In this document: piece by piece, positions 35,654 through 44,915 of the stretch | Layout: every line of letters starts with the position of its first letter | Numbering within the stretch: position 1 is the first letter of the stretch | Assembly: GCA_040830705.1 (NCBI GenBank) | Contig: JBFOME010000005.1 | Location: 124,001 to 188,000 of the forward strand | Source: Ruegeria_C sp040830705 | GTDB taxonomy: Bacteria; Pseudomonadota; Alphaproteobacteria; Rhodobacterales; Rhodobacteraceae | Direction: 5' to 3' | DNA: 64,000 nt | The notes under the pieces: generated by a model | What the model was told of the DNA's origin: nothing | What the model saw: only the letters and a program-made list of their open reading frames with translations | Databases searched by the model: none | Position numbers and translations under genes: made by a program

Positions 35654-36412
35654 ATGGCCGAGATCGATGCCTTTTGTGAAGCCCCGATGCTGTTTGATTC
35701 GGACGAAGCTCCGGCGGATGCTCTGCCGTCGGGGCGCACGCCGTCATATATTAAGGATCACCGCAAGCGCCTGCGCGACAGGTTCATGTCCGGCGGCGCA
35801 GCGGCGATGCCGGATTATGAGCTGCTGGAACTGGTCTTGTTCCGGGCGATCCCGCGACAGGATGTGAAACCTCTGGCGCGGCTGCTGCTTGAGGCATTCG
35901 GCGACTTCAACCGGGTGCTCAGCGCGCCTCCGGAACGTCTGGCCGATATCAAAGGGATCGGTGCCGCCGTGATTACGGAACTAAAGATCGTTGAGGCCAG
36001 CGCGCACCGGCTGGCAAGGTCAAAGGTGTTGCAACGTCACGTACTTTCGGGCTGGGACGCGCTGCTGGATTACTGTCACACTACTATGGCGCATCGCGAG
36101 ACCGAGCAGTTTCGCGTCCTCTACCTGGATCGCAAGAACGTGCTGATTGCCGACGAAGAACAGGCACGCGGCACGGTCGATCATGTACCGGTCTACCCGC
36201 GCGAGGTGGCAAAGCGGGCGTTAGAGTTGAACGCCTCGGCGCTTATCCTCGTACATAACCACCCCTCGGGCGACCCAACCCCGTCGCAGTCGGATATCGA
36301 TATGACGATGCGTATTCAAGACGCCTGCGAAGCATTGGGGCTAACGCTGCATGATCACCTGATCATCGGAAAGTCCGAGGAATTGAGTTTTCGCGGTTCG
36401 GGGTATCTCTAA
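35654..36412 (+). CDS. radC: RadC family JAB/MPN protein
   Basis: 252 residues from ATG (MAEIDAFCEA); a GTG five codons earlier is an alternative. Helix-hairpin-helix region LADIKGIGAAVITELK, then the JAMM metal motif VHNHPSGDPTPSQSDI. The family was once linked to DNA repair but its biochemical role remains unclear. Convergent with the PstS-OmpA gene, sharing a 4 bp CTAA overlap. Confidence 0.9.
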   Translation: MAEIDAFCEAPMLFDSDEAPADALPSGRTPSYIKDHRKRLRDRFMSGGAAAMPDYELLELVLFRAIPRQDVKPLARLLLEAFGDFNRVLSAPPERLADIKGIGAAVITELKIVEASAHRLARSKVLQRHVLSGWDALLDYCHTTMAHRETEQFRVLYLDRKNVLIADEEQARGTVDHVPVYPREVAKRALELNASALILVHNHPSGDPTPSQSDIDMTMRIQDACEALGLTLHDHLIIGKSEELSFRGSGYL

Positions 36413-37968
36413 CGCACCCAGACCTCGACCCTGCGGTTCACTTGTCGGCCCCAGTCGCTGTCATCGCAGGCCATCGGCATCGCCTCGCCAAAGGCCTCGA
36501 CGGCGATCTCAACCCGGTCCAGCCCAGCGGTTTCGGCGGTCGCCAGCACGGCATCCCGCACGGCCTTGGCACGGCGCAGGGCGATGCTCTGATTGCCCGA
36601 GGCCGGACCCACCCCGTCGGAGAACCCGACAAAGACCAGCTTGCGCGCGTCATATGTTCCGATCTCAAGCTCTTGGGCAAGTTGTTGGATATTCGACCGC
36701 GACTGTGCGTCTGGGCGTGACGATCCGGCCTCGAACCGGAACGATGTGGTCAGCCGCGCCAGCGGCGCCAGCGTCTGTGTGAGCCGTTGCAATTCAGCCA
36801 GCGGCACCTCGTCACCCCCTGATATGATGGCATTGGCGAGCCGGTCGCCTTGCGCGTCAAGGTCGACCAGTTCCGGCATCTGATCGACAAAACCCGCCTT
36901 GCGGATGACCAGCTGTGCGGGGGGGCTGCGTGTATAGGCCAGGAATTCGCGTGCGAGTTTCGGTAGGCGACGGGCTGGGATGTAAAGAAACATGGGCGAG
37001 TTGAGCGGATAATCTTCTGTTTTGATTGATCGCCGGTCAGCCGCAATCGAAAAGCCGCAAGTACTGCTCAGTGTCAGCGGGCGGGCACGGCCGATCTCGG
37101 CAAAGCTCGCGATCCCGAGTGCAAAGGGGTCGGCCTCGACCGCGCGGGATAGGCGGCTGCCGCGTTGGTGGCGCTGTGTTTCCGCCATCGCCGTGGCCTT
37201 CGCCGGCTTCAGAATTCGGTCCTCGACCGCTTGCGCCAGACCCGATCCCGAACCTGGCAGATGCACTGCAATCGGTGCGTCTGGCCCGCCCAGGTCTGCC
37301 CAGTTGGTCACCTCGCCCGATAGAACTTGTGCCAGATCGCTGACCGACAGGCTATCTATCGGGTTGTCAGGCGAGACAATCGGCACCATGGCGTCAAGGC
37401 TCAGGACCCGGCTGCGGTTGGGCTCTGTCATGTCGCCAAGACCGGCCTCGCTGGCGCGTTCGCGCTCCTCGGGGCGGATTTCACGCAGCGCCATGGTGAT
37501 ATCCGCGCCGCCGTTCAACAGCGCGTCGAATCCCTTATCGGTCGTCGAGATGTGAAACAGAAAGCGCGCGGCGGGCGACGCCCGGCCCGGCTGTTGCAGT
37601 GTGTAAGCGAAACCATCGTCGGGCAGCGGCATGCGCCGCGTGACATAGCCGTTCCGGCGCGCGAACCCTTCCAGTAGCGCGGGCAGCAGTACCTCGGCCA
37701 TGGTGGAGGAGCCGGCGAGCGTGATTTCAGCCACAAAGTCGGTCAGATTGGGGCAGGCGGGACCGTCGCAACTAACGCCCGAGGCGTCGACTGTAAGCTC
37801 TCCGAACTTGGTGCTGACCCGATAAAACTCACCGTCAAAGCCCAGAAGATCGCCTGTGATCGCCACCGCACCATCGCGCGATGTGAGTGTCACATCCTGT
37901 GCCAGCCCGGGCAGCGCGATGCCGGAAGCAAAAAGCGCGGCGAACGCCGCCGCACGAGACCAATTCAT
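36409..37968 (-). CDS. PstS-like substrate-binding domain fused to OmpA-like peptidoglycan-binding domain
   Basis: 519 residues. Signal peptide 1-23 (…GIALPGLAQD), a short N-terminal region with a Cys pair (VSCDGPAC), a phosphate-binding-protein-like domain from about 85 (ITLAGSSTMAEVLLPALLEGF) through LNSPMFLYIPAR, and a C-terminal OmpA domain (about 395-519; FRFEAGSSRPDAQSRSNI, VGFSDGVG, LRRAKAVRD, NRRVEVWVR). No ABC permease or ATPase is nearby, so it is more likely a periplasmic, wall-anchored sensor or scavenger than a transporter subunit. Confidence 0.8.
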   Translation of the reverse strand: MNWSRAAAFAALFASGIALPGLAQDVTLTSRDGAVAITGDLLGFDGEFYRVSTKFGELTVDASGVSCDGPACPNLTDFVAEITLAGSSTMAEVLLPALLEGFARRNGYVTRRMPLPDDGFAYTLQQPGRASPAARFLFHISTTDKGFDALLNGGADITMALREIRPEERERASEAGLGDMTEPNRSRVLSLDAMVPIVSPDNPIDSLSVSDLAQVLSGEVTNWADLGGPDAPIAVHLPGSGSGLAQAVEDRILKPAKATAMAETQRHQRGSRLSRAVEADPFALGIASFAEIGRARPLTLSSTCGFSIAADRRSIKTEDYPLNSPMFLYIPARRLPKLAREFLAYTRSPPAQLVIRKAGFVDQMPELVDLDAQGDRLANAIISGGDEVPLAELQRLTQTLAPLARLTTSFRFEAGSSRPDAQSRSNIQQLAQELEIGTYDARKLVFVGFSDGVGPASGNQSIALRRAKAVRDAVLATAETAGLDRVEIAVEAFGEAMPMACDDSDWGRQVNRRVEVWVR

Positions 37969-37991
37969 GAGAAACCTGATTTGTCTGCGGA

Positions 37992-38981
37992 TTATTTTCC
38001 GGCGATCTTCAGGTCTTCAACAAGATTATTCAACACCAGAAAATCACCCGTTGCGTCACAGCTTGGCATCGACAGGGTCAGGTCACGCATGCGCAAGCTG
38101 CGGTTTGCGCGCAGTTCCAATGATTGCGCAGCAATGTCACGGTCGCAATTGGCCGCTGTCACTTCTGCTTCGATCGTCAGCGAGATAGCGTTCGACTGCG
38201 CCAGTTGGTCACGCGGGACGCTATAAATTTCCGCCATCCGAGAGGTACCTTGGCCCAGCTTGCCAAGGCGGACGACATCACCATATGGATCGGCATCTGC
38301 GGCGATCTGGCTCAACTCTCCTGAGTTGCCGCTTGTTGCATTGATCTGCAGGCCCGAGTTGCCGCCCCACTGGATCGCGACCCGCTCGAAATCCAGCAGT
38401 TCATCCACTTCGGCGCGCGCGACTGCGCCGGCGCCATTGTCAAACTCGATGATGAACACGGCCTGTTCCGACAAAGCCGGGATCGTGACATCCAGAATGC
38501 CACTGCCATCGGTGGTATCCGTAAAGAAAAGGCCACTATGATGCACGGTCACCTGTTGGTTCGGGAAGCAAGGTGCGTCCACCGAAAGCGCGACGCGGGC
38601 CAAAGGCAACACCGATGATGCCACAGTTACGTCGCATCCTGGCTTGCCATGCATCGTATCGGTCGACGGCGCCAACAGGCCAAATTCATCAGTCGAGACC
38701 GCCCCATCTATCACATGTTCCAAGGTCGGTTGCGGCAATCGCGCGGGCCCCGGCAGACCAGGAAGCGCCGAGGTCAGCTTGATGTCGCGGACATCGATCA
38801 TCGGATATTCGTCCGCTTCCGCTCGCGCAAATGGGGCAAGAACACGTTGCTGCAACCCTGATGGATGGCTGATGACGGAGGAGTATTGCAACGGCGCGTC
38901 GCGCTGCATGAAATACCCGATCGCCAGCGCGCAGAAGGCTGTTCCGCCGACTGTCAAAAGGTTGCGTGTCCGAATCATCAC
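37992..38981 (-). CDS. Unknown membrane-anchored periplasmic protein
   Basis: 329 residues, family not recognised. An N-terminal hydrophobic segment (about 8-24, LLTVGGTAFCALAIGYFM) anchors it. The rest is hydrophilic with scattered paired cysteines (GCDVTV, DAPCF, ANCDRD, PSCDAT) that could form disulfides, and a central region with strand-like spacing (GLFFTDTTDGSGILDVTIPAL). It ends about 24 bp before the PstS-OmpA gene on the same strand and starts about 100 bp after secA, from which it is separated by a terminator. Confidence 0.65.
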   Translation of the reverse strand: MMIRTRNLLTVGGTAFCALAIGYFMQRDAPLQYSSVISHPSGLQQRVLAPFARAEADEYPMIDVRDIKLTSALPGLPGPARLPQPTLEHVIDGAVSTDEFGLLAPSTDTMHGKPGCDVTVASSVLPLARVALSVDAPCFPNQQVTVHHSGLFFTDTTDGSGILDVTIPALSEQAVFIIEFDNGAGAVARAEVDELLDFERVAIQWGGNSGLQINATSGNSGELSQIAADADPYGDVVRLGKLGQGTSRMAEIYSVPRDQLAQSNAISLTIEAEVTAANCDRDIAAQSLELRANRSLRMRDLTLSMPSCDATGDFLVLNNLVEDLKIAGK

Positions 38982-39016
38982 CGACTCCCCCGGCTTGGTC
39001 CAGATTAACTTTCGTT

Positions 39017-39043
39017 AAAAAAGGCGGCCAGTTTGTGGCCGCC
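39017..39043 (-). terminator. Rho-independent terminator after secA
   Basis: Read on the minus strand: GGCGGCCA, loop CAAAC, TGGCCGCC, then six T. An 8 bp perfect stem with a run of T about 40 bp after the secA stop. Confidence 0.9.
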
Positions 39044-39080
39044 GGAGGGAGTCATTTTGTCCGAATAAGGGCGGAGCCCC

Positions 39081-41852
39081 TCAGGCCAGTCGCCCATGGC
39101 AGTGTTTGAACTTTTTGCCGGAGCCGCAGGGGCACCGATCATTGCGTGATGGATTGCCCCATGTCGACGGATCGTCTTCGACAAAACCAGGTGCTGCCTG
39201 TGCGCCACTTTCCGCGGCCTGCCCCGCCGGGGCAGAGGCTAGAGCGGGTTCTTTTGCTTCGGCCTTCTCTTGCGGTGCTGGCTTGTTTGGCTGCGCCTCA
39301 CCCTCTGCCGCGCGCTGCATATCTGCCTGCTGGGCCGTCATCTGGGCCAGCATTTCGCGCTGTTCCTCTTCCGTCAGTGGGCGCACCCGCGACAATTGCT
39401 GGGTAACGGTTTCGCGCAGGCTGTCGAGCATTCCTTCAAATAGTTGGAAGCTCTCGTTCTTGTATTCATTGAGCGGGTCGCGCTGCGCATAACCCCGGAA
39501 CCCCACGACCGAGCGCAGGTGTTCCAGTGTCAGCAGATGCTCGCGCCAGTTGCTGTCGATGGTTTGCAACAACACTTGCTTTTCGATGTTGCGCATGTTT
39601 TCGGGGCCGAAATCGACCGCCTTTTTCGCCATGTTCTCGTCGGTCGCCTTGATCAGACGTTCGCGGATCTGCTCGTCATCGACACCTTCTTCATCGGCCC
39701 ATTCTATAATAGGCAGATCGACGCCCAGTTTTTCGATTACGGCGGCGTAGAGCCCCTGAACATCCCACTGATCGGCATAGGATTTCGGCGGCATGTACTG
39801 GTCAATGATGTCGTCGATCACCTGCTCGCGCATGTCCGATACGATCTCGGACAGGTCTTCGGCGGCCATGATTTCGCGCCGTTGGTTGAAGATCACCTTG
39901 CGCTGGTCGTTCATCACGTCGTCGAATTTCAACACGTTCTTGCGCATGTCAAAATTGCGGCCCTCGACCTTGGCCTGCGCGCGTTCCAGCGATTTGTTGA
40001 CCCAGGGGTGAATGATCGCCTCGCCCTCTTTCATGCCCAGTGTTCTGAGCACTTTTTCCAGACGTTCCGAGCCGAAGATGCGCATCAGATCATCTTCGAG
40101 GCTGAGGTAGAACACCGTGCGTCCCGGGTCACCCTGACGGCCCGAGCGGCCGCGCAGCTGGTTGTCGATACGACGGCTTTCGTGGCGTTCCGAGGCCATG
40201 ACAAAGAGCCCGCCTGCCTCCAGCACCTTTTTCTTTTCCTCTGCGTGCTTGGCCTCTTCAGCGGCGCGCAGTTCTGCCGGGTCGGCCTCTGGGTTTTCGG
40301 CCAAGGCTGCCAGCACCTTCATTTCGACGTTGCCGCCAAGCTGAATGTCGGTGCCGCGACCGGCCATGTTGGTGGCGATGGTCACCGCGCCCAGATGACC
40401 TGCTTCGGCGACAATCTGCGCCTCTTTTTCGTGCTGGCGGGCGTTCAGGACGTTGTGCTGGATGCCCTCCTCGGTCAGCAACTGACTGAGCAATTCCGAC
40501 TTTTCGATCGAAGTGGTGCCGACCAGAACCGGTTGGCCCTTTTCGTTGGCCTTACGGATTTCCTTGATCATCGCGCCGTATTTCTCGCCGGTGGTGCGAT
40601 AGACCTGATCGTCCTCATCCACCCGCATGATTGGCTTGTTGGTCGGAACCTCAACCACGCCAAGACCATAGATTTCAGAAAACTCCTCGGCCTCAGTCAG
40701 TGCGGTGCCGGTCATCCCGCTCAGCTTGTCGTACAGGCGGAAATAGTTCTGGAAGGTGACACTGGCCAGTGTGACGTTTTCCGGCTGGATCGGTGCGTTT
40801 TCCTTGGCTTCGATGGCTTGGTGCAGCCCGTCCGACAGACGACGACCAGGCATCATCCGGCCAGTGAATTCGTCGATCAGCACAACCTGACCGTCGCGCA
40901 CGATGTAGTCCTTGTCCTTCTGGAACAGCTTATGCGCACGCAGACCCTGATTGACATGGTGCACGATCGAGGTGCTTTCGGGGTCATAAAGCGACTGGTC
41001 CTCGCTGAGCAGGTCGCGCGCCTTGAGCTGGCCTTCCAGAAACTCGTTGCCCTCATCGGTAAAGGTGACGTTCCGGGTTTTTTCGTCCAACTCGAAATGG
41101 CTGTCATCCAGCGTGGGGATCACGGTATCGATCGTCAGATAGAGGTCCGAGCGGTCTTGTGCCGGGCCCGAGATGATCAGCGGTGTACGCGCCTCGTCGA
41201 TCAGGATCGAGTCCACCTCATCCACGATGGCGAAGTTGTGATGCTTCTGGAACAGTTGATCCAGGTCTGACTTCATGTTGTCGCGTAGATAGTCGAAGCC
41301 CAGCTCGTTATTGGTGGCATAGGTGATGTCGCAATTGTAAGCGGCGCGTTTTTCGTCCTCGGGCATGCCGGTCCAGATCACGCCGGTGGTCATGCCCAAC
41401 GCACTGAAGACGTTGCCCATCCATTCGGCGTCTCGCTTGGCCAGATATTCGTTTACGGTGACGACATGCACACCCTTGCCGGTCAGCGCGTTCAGATAGG
41501 CAGGGAAGGTGGCCACAAGCGTTTTGCCTTCGCCCGTCTTCATTTCCGAGATATTGCCCTGATGCAGAAACGCGCCGCCCATCAGCTGCACATCAAAAGC
41601 ACGCAAGCCCAGCGCGCGCTTGGCGGCTTCGCGTACATTGGCAAAAGCTTCGGGCAGCAGGTCGTCAAGGGATTCGCCATCCAGCGCGCGTTTACGCAGG
41701 TCCTCGGTCTTTTCCTTCAGCCCGTCATCGGACAGCTTTTCGAACTCTTCTTCCAACGCGTTGATCTTTGCGATCAGCGGGCGGGTCGCCTTGATCTTGC
41801 GGTCGTTTGGCGTTCCGAACACCTTTTTGGTGAGCGTTCCCAGTCCCAGCAT
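39081..41852 (-). CDS. secA: Preprotein translocase ATPase SecA
   Basis: 923 residues from ATG (MLGLGTLTKKVFG), chosen because GGAG lies 6 nt upstream; the frame is open another 100 codons but those overlap the divergent promoter region and do not look like SecA. Walker A MKTGEGKTLVA, DEAD-like DEVDSILIDEARTPLIISG, helicase motif NMAGRGTDIQLGG, and the C-terminal zinc motif CPCGSGKKFKHCHG, which binds SecB or phospholipid. It drives secretory proteins through SecYEG. Confidence 0.97.
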   Translation of the reverse strand: MLGLGTLTKKVFGTPNDRKIKATRPLIAKINALEEEFEKLSDDGLKEKTEDLRKRALDGESLDDLLPEAFANVREAAKRALGLRAFDVQLMGGAFLHQGNISEMKTGEGKTLVATFPAYLNALTGKGVHVVTVNEYLAKRDAEWMGNVFSALGMTTGVIWTGMPEDEKRAAYNCDITYATNNELGFDYLRDNMKSDLDQLFQKHHNFAIVDEVDSILIDEARTPLIISGPAQDRSDLYLTIDTVIPTLDDSHFELDEKTRNVTFTDEGNEFLEGQLKARDLLSEDQSLYDPESTSIVHHVNQGLRAHKLFQKDKDYIVRDGQVVLIDEFTGRMMPGRRLSDGLHQAIEAKENAPIQPENVTLASVTFQNYFRLYDKLSGMTGTALTEAEEFSEIYGLGVVEVPTNKPIMRVDEDDQVYRTTGEKYGAMIKEIRKANEKGQPVLVGTTSIEKSELLSQLLTEEGIQHNVLNARQHEKEAQIVAEAGHLGAVTIATNMAGRGTDIQLGGNVEMKVLAALAENPEADPAELRAAEEAKHAEEKKKVLEAGGLFVMASERHESRRIDNQLRGRSGRQGDPGRTVFYLSLEDDLMRIFGSERLEKVLRTLGMKEGEAIIHPWVNKSLERAQAKVEGRNFDMRKNVLKFDDVMNDQRKVIFNQRREIMAAEDLSEIVSDMREQVIDDIIDQYMPPKSYADQWDVQGLYAAVIEKLGVDLPIIEWADEEGVDDEQIRERLIKATDENMAKKAVDFGPENMRNIEKQVLLQTIDSNWREHLLTLEHLRSVVGFRGYAQRDPLNEYKNESFQLFEGMLDSLRETVTQQLSRVRPLTEEEQREMLAQMTAQQADMQRAAEGEAQPNKPAPQEKAEAKEPALASAPAGQAAESGAQAAPGFVEDDPSTWGNPSRNDRCPCGSGKKFKHCHGRLA

Positions 41853-42027
41853 GTTCACTCCAGCGGATCTATTCTTATCGAGGTTGCGACAGGCTTGCCC
41901 GCCCTGCGCGCAACCCATAGATACGGGGGGTGAAGGCGGCCCTGTCCAAGGCTTCAAAGCGATGTAAGCGGCAGGTCTAAGAGTGTCAACGCCGCGCCCC
42001 GTCGCGGCCTGAATATAGGATGAATAC

Positions 42028-42882
42028 ATGCCCAAAGGCTTCACTTTTCTGCCATCTCTGGCGCTTGCCGCAGTGATGGCATTGCCTCTGGCTGCACAAA
42101 GCCAGCCTGATGCCGATACTGTTGTCGCAACGGTCAACGGTGAAGACATCACTCTGGGTCATCTGATCCTGGCGCGGGCCGCGCTGCCGCCGCAATATCA
42201 GCAGGTAGAAGATCAGGCGCTGTATGATGCCATTCTGGAGCAGTTGATCCAGCAGAACCTGCTACGCGAAGCCTTGGGTGACGAGGTGCCCCGTCAGGTT
42301 GCCTTGACGCTCGAAAACGAGGAACGCGCGCTAATCGCCGCGACCGTGATCGACCGCCTGACCGCAGATGCGGCAACTGAAGAGGCGCTGCAGGCGGCCT
42401 ATGATGCGCAATTTGCAGATTGGGAAGGTGGCGACGAGTTCGACGCGGCGCATATCCTGGTCGAGAGCGAGGATGACGCCAAAGCGATCAAGACCGACCT
42501 CGATAACGGGGCCGATTTTGCGGAAACTGCAAAAGAGAAATCTACCGGACCCTCGGGCCCCAACGGTGGCGCGCTGGGCTGGTTCGGAGCGGGGCAGATG
42601 GTGCCCGAGTTTGAGCAGGCGGTGATGGCGCTGGAGCCCGGTCAGGTCTCGGACCCGGTGCAGACGCAGTTCGGCTGGCATCTGATCATCCTGAATGACA
42701 AGCGGAAATCGCAGGCGCCTTCGCTGGATCAGGTCCGCGATGATCTGGCGCAACAAATCCGAACCGACCTGGTCGCAGAAAAACTGGAAGAGCTGAGGCA
42801 AGGCGCGACTGTTGAAGTGCCAGAGATCGACGGCATGATGCCCGAGATGATCAAGCAGATCGACCTCGTTCAGGAGCAATAA
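42028..42882 (+). CDS. Periplasmic parvulin-type peptidyl-prolyl isomerase
   Basis: 284 residues. Signal peptide (about 1-25, PSLALAAVMALPLAAQSQ), an N-terminal chaperone-like helical part (LILARAALPPQYQQVEDQALYDAILEQLI), then a PpiC domain (about 135-230) with FDAAHILVESEDDAKAI, GPNGGALGWFGAGQMVPEFEQAV and TQFGWHLIILND. SurA/PrsA-like folding factor of exported proteins. Divergent from secA; argJ starts 2 bp after it. Confidence 0.9.
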   Translation: MPKGFTFLPSLALAAVMALPLAAQSQPDADTVVATVNGEDITLGHLILARAALPPQYQQVEDQALYDAILEQLIQQNLLREALGDEVPRQVALTLENEERALIAATVIDRLTADAATEEALQAAYDAQFADWEGGDEFDAAHILVESEDDAKAIKTDLDNGADFAETAKEKSTGPSGPNGGALGWFGAGQMVPEFEQAVMALEPGQVSDPVQTQFGWHLIILNDKRKSQAPSLDQVRDDLAQQIRTDLVAEKLEELRQGATVEVPEIDGMMPEMIKQIDLVQEQ

Positions 42883-42883
42883 G

Positions 42884-44110
42884 TTGGCGAAGATCACCAA
42901 GGTCTCTCCGCTCGCACCGGCGGGGTTCCCGAACTTGCCGCGCATCGGCGGGGTGCGCTTTGCGACGGCTGCTGCGGGCGTGAAGTATTCCGGGCGCACA
43001 GATGTGATGCTGGCGGTTCTCGACGCGGGCACCTCGGTTGCGGGTGTGTTCACCCGCTCTTCGACCCGTGCGGCGCCGGTGCTGGATTGCCAGCAAAAGC
43101 TGGGCGGGGATAATTCCGGCCCCGCCTCGATCCTGGTGAATTCTGGCAATGCCAACGCGTTTACCGGCCATTACGGGCAGGCCTCGGTTGCCGAAGTAAC
43201 GAAAGCGGTTGCTCAGACGACCCGCGTGTCAGAGGCGCGTGTTTTCACCGCCTCGACCGGGGTGATCGGCGAGCCGTTGCCGCATGACCGGATCGTGTCG
43301 CGCATCGAGGATTTAAACGCGGGCCTGTCCGGCGATGCCATCGAGGGTGCCGCGCAGGCGATCATGACCACCGACACCTTCGCAAAAGGCGCAAGCGCTC
43401 AGGTCGAGATCGGCGGCAAGACCGTGTCCATTGCGGGAATCGCCAAGGGTTCTGGCATGATCGCGCCGGATATGGCGACCATGCTGGTCTACATCTTCAC
43501 CGATGCAGGCTACGATCAGGCGGCGCTGCAATCATCCGTTTCGGCCATGGCGGACCGGACGTTCAACTGTATCACCGTAGACAGCGATACTTCGACGTCG
43601 GACAGCCTGCTGGTCTGTGCCACGGGATCGGCGGGTGTTGATGCGACAGGTCATGCCGGTTTTGACGCCGCATTGGAATCCGTGATGCGAGAGCTTGCGC
43701 ATCTGGTGGTGCGCGATGGGGAAGGGGCGACCAAGTTCATCGAAATCCGTGTCACTGGCGCGGTTTCGGATGATGAGGCCAAGACACACGGACTTTCTGT
43801 GGCGAACTCCCCACTGGTCAAGACGGCGATCGCGGGCGAGGACGCCAACTGGGGCAGGGTGGTGATGGCCATCGGGAAATCCGGTGCGACTGCAGACCGG
43901 GATCGGTTGAGCATCTCGTTCGGGGACATTCTTGTTGCGGAAAAGGGCTGGGTCAGCCCGGATTACCGCGAAGAAGACGCTGCGGCCTATATGAAAGCGC
44001 AGGACCTGGTGATTGCCGTTGACCTGGGGCTGGGTACGGGTACCGCGACCGTCTGGACCTGCGATCTGACCCACGGATATATCGACATCAACGCGGATTA
44101 CCGGTCGTGA
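42884..44110 (+). CDS. argJ: Bifunctional ornithine acetyltransferase / N-acetylglutamate synthase
   Basis: 408 residues from a TTG start with AGGAG upstream. The self-cleavage and catalytic region is KGSGMIAPDMATML, where the threonine becomes the N-terminal nucleophile of the beta chain. STRAAPVLDCQQKL and NSGNANAFTG near the start and ANWGRVVMAIGKSGA later are family marks. It recycles the acetyl group in arginine synthesis. Overlaps mutT by 4 bp. Confidence 0.95.
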   Translation: MAKITKVSPLAPAGFPNLPRIGGVRFATAAAGVKYSGRTDVMLAVLDAGTSVAGVFTRSSTRAAPVLDCQQKLGGDNSGPASILVNSGNANAFTGHYGQASVAEVTKAVAQTTRVSEARVFTASTGVIGEPLPHDRIVSRIEDLNAGLSGDAIEGAAQAIMTTDTFAKGASAQVEIGGKTVSIAGIAKGSGMIAPDMATMLVYIFTDAGYDQAALQSSVSAMADRTFNCITVDSDTSTSDSLLVCATGSAGVDATGHAGFDAALESVMRELAHLVVRDGEGATKFIEIRVTGAVSDDEAKTHGLSVANSPLVKTAIAGEDANWGRVVMAIGKSGATADRDRLSISFGDILVAEKGWVSPDYREEDAAAYMKAQDLVIAVDLGLGTGTATVWTCDLTHGYIDINADYRS

Positions 44111-44505
44111 AAATCATTCTGGTTTCAGCGGTCGCGCTGATCGATACAGATGGCCGGGTGCTGCTTGCGCAGCGCCCGGAAGGCAAATCCATGGCCGGTT
44201 TGTGGGAGTTTCCCGGCGGCAAGGTTGAACCGGACGAGACGCCTGAGGTGGCTTTGATCCGTGAGCTTGAGGAAGAACTGGGCATAAACACTTGGCAATC
44301 CTGCCTCGCCCCGCTCACCTTTGCGAGCCATAGTTACGATGACTTTCACCTGCTCATGCCGCTTTTTGCTTGCCGGAAATGGGAAGGTATCCCGCAATCC
44401 AATGAAGGCCAGAGGTTGAAATGGGTACGGCCCAATGACCTGCGCGACTACCCGATGCCTCCTGCTGATGTTCCCCTGATCCCGATTCTTCGGGATTGGC
44501 TCTGA
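44107..44505 (+). CDS. mutT: 8-oxo-dGTP diphosphatase (MutT-type Nudix)
   Basis: 132 residues from GTG. Nudix box GGKVEPDETPEVALIRELEEELGI (residues 38-61) with all catalytic glutamates; LLAQRPEGKSMAGLWEFPGGK precedes it as in MutT. It removes oxidised dGTP from the nucleotide pool. GTGA overlap with argJ. A weak stem (CAGA-AACC-TCTG then six T, about 44520-44536) follows and may be a terminator. Confidence 0.9.
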   Translation: MKIILVSAVALIDTDGRVLLAQRPEGKSMAGLWEFPGGKVEPDETPEVALIRELEEELGINTWQSCLAPLTFASHSYDDFHLLMPLFACRKWEGIPQSNEGQRLKWVRPNDLRDYPMPPADVPLIPILRDWL

Positions 44506-44698
44506 TCCTGCGGTATTGCTCAGAAACCTCTGTTTTTTGGCTGGCCTGATCAGTTATTTTGTCGGGCTTTTAAGGTCCTAAACTGCCTTTACGGTGTTAG
44601 CGCTAAGGCAAATTTAAGACCTGACGCTAAACAGTGTCTATTTGAGTCATTTTCGTGTATAATGGTGAAATCCAAATACCTATTTGGGAGGATGTCAC

Positions 44699-44833
44699 GT
44701 GCTACGTACAATCACGATTGGCACGTGTGTGTTCGTACAGGGCACATATGTGCGCGAACTTGCCGATGGGCGTATCGAAGTGAAGGTTGGCAAGCAGCTC
44801 TACGCCGGGCGTCCAGTCAAGGCTGCTGCCTGA
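44699..44833 (+). CDS. Small orphan protein, 44 residues
   Basis: Starts at GTG with GGAGG exactly 7 nt upstream, begins MLRTITIGTCVFVQGTYVRE and ends VKAAA. A TATAAT sequence (44658-44663) lies about 36 bp upstream of the start, though no good -35 is seen. A strong terminator follows 32 bp after the stop, so it looks like a complete one-gene transcript. The composition (DGRIEVKVGKQLYAGRPV) suggests a small beta-rich basic protein; no function recognised. It is convergent with infB. Confidence 0.72.
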   Translation: MLRTITIGTCVFVQGTYVRELADGRIEVKVGKQLYAGRPVKAAA

Positions 44834-44865
44834 CAAAAACGGCACACCGCCACTCACACAAATAA

Positions 44866-44900
44866 GGGGTTGGCCCTTCGGCCAACCCCTTTCTCTTTTG
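44866..44900. terminator. Bidirectional Rho-independent terminator
   Basis: GGGGTTGGCC, loop CTTC, GGCCAACCCC is a perfect 10 bp stem. On the plus strand it is followed by TTTCTCTTTT; on the minus strand by TTATTTG. It should end both the small-protein transcript and the rimP-nusA-ylxR-infB operon. Confidence 0.93.
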
Positions 44901-44915
44901 ATTTGTCGAACTGAA

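Noticed and set aside
39444..41270. 608-codon open frame antisense to secA
   Set aside because: SecA is unmistakable on the other strand; high GC at third positions keeps the opposite frame open. No ribosome site or recognisable motif.
41853..42152. N-terminal extension of SecA by 100 codons
   Set aside because: Sequence does not resemble SecA, overlaps the divergent promoter and gene, and a good ribosome site marks the ATG at 41852.
44500..44698. Possible RNA gene or CtrA site in the AT-rich stretch (TTAGCGCTAA palindrome, repeated CGCTAA)
   Set aside because: No tRNA-like fold and spacing does not fit the CtrA consensus; kept only as the upstream region of the small protein.
44662..44865. 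Cys/His-rich 67-codon frame near infB
   Set aside because: Overlaps the 44-residue frame starting at 44699, which has the properly spaced ribosome site, and runs almost into the terminator stem.
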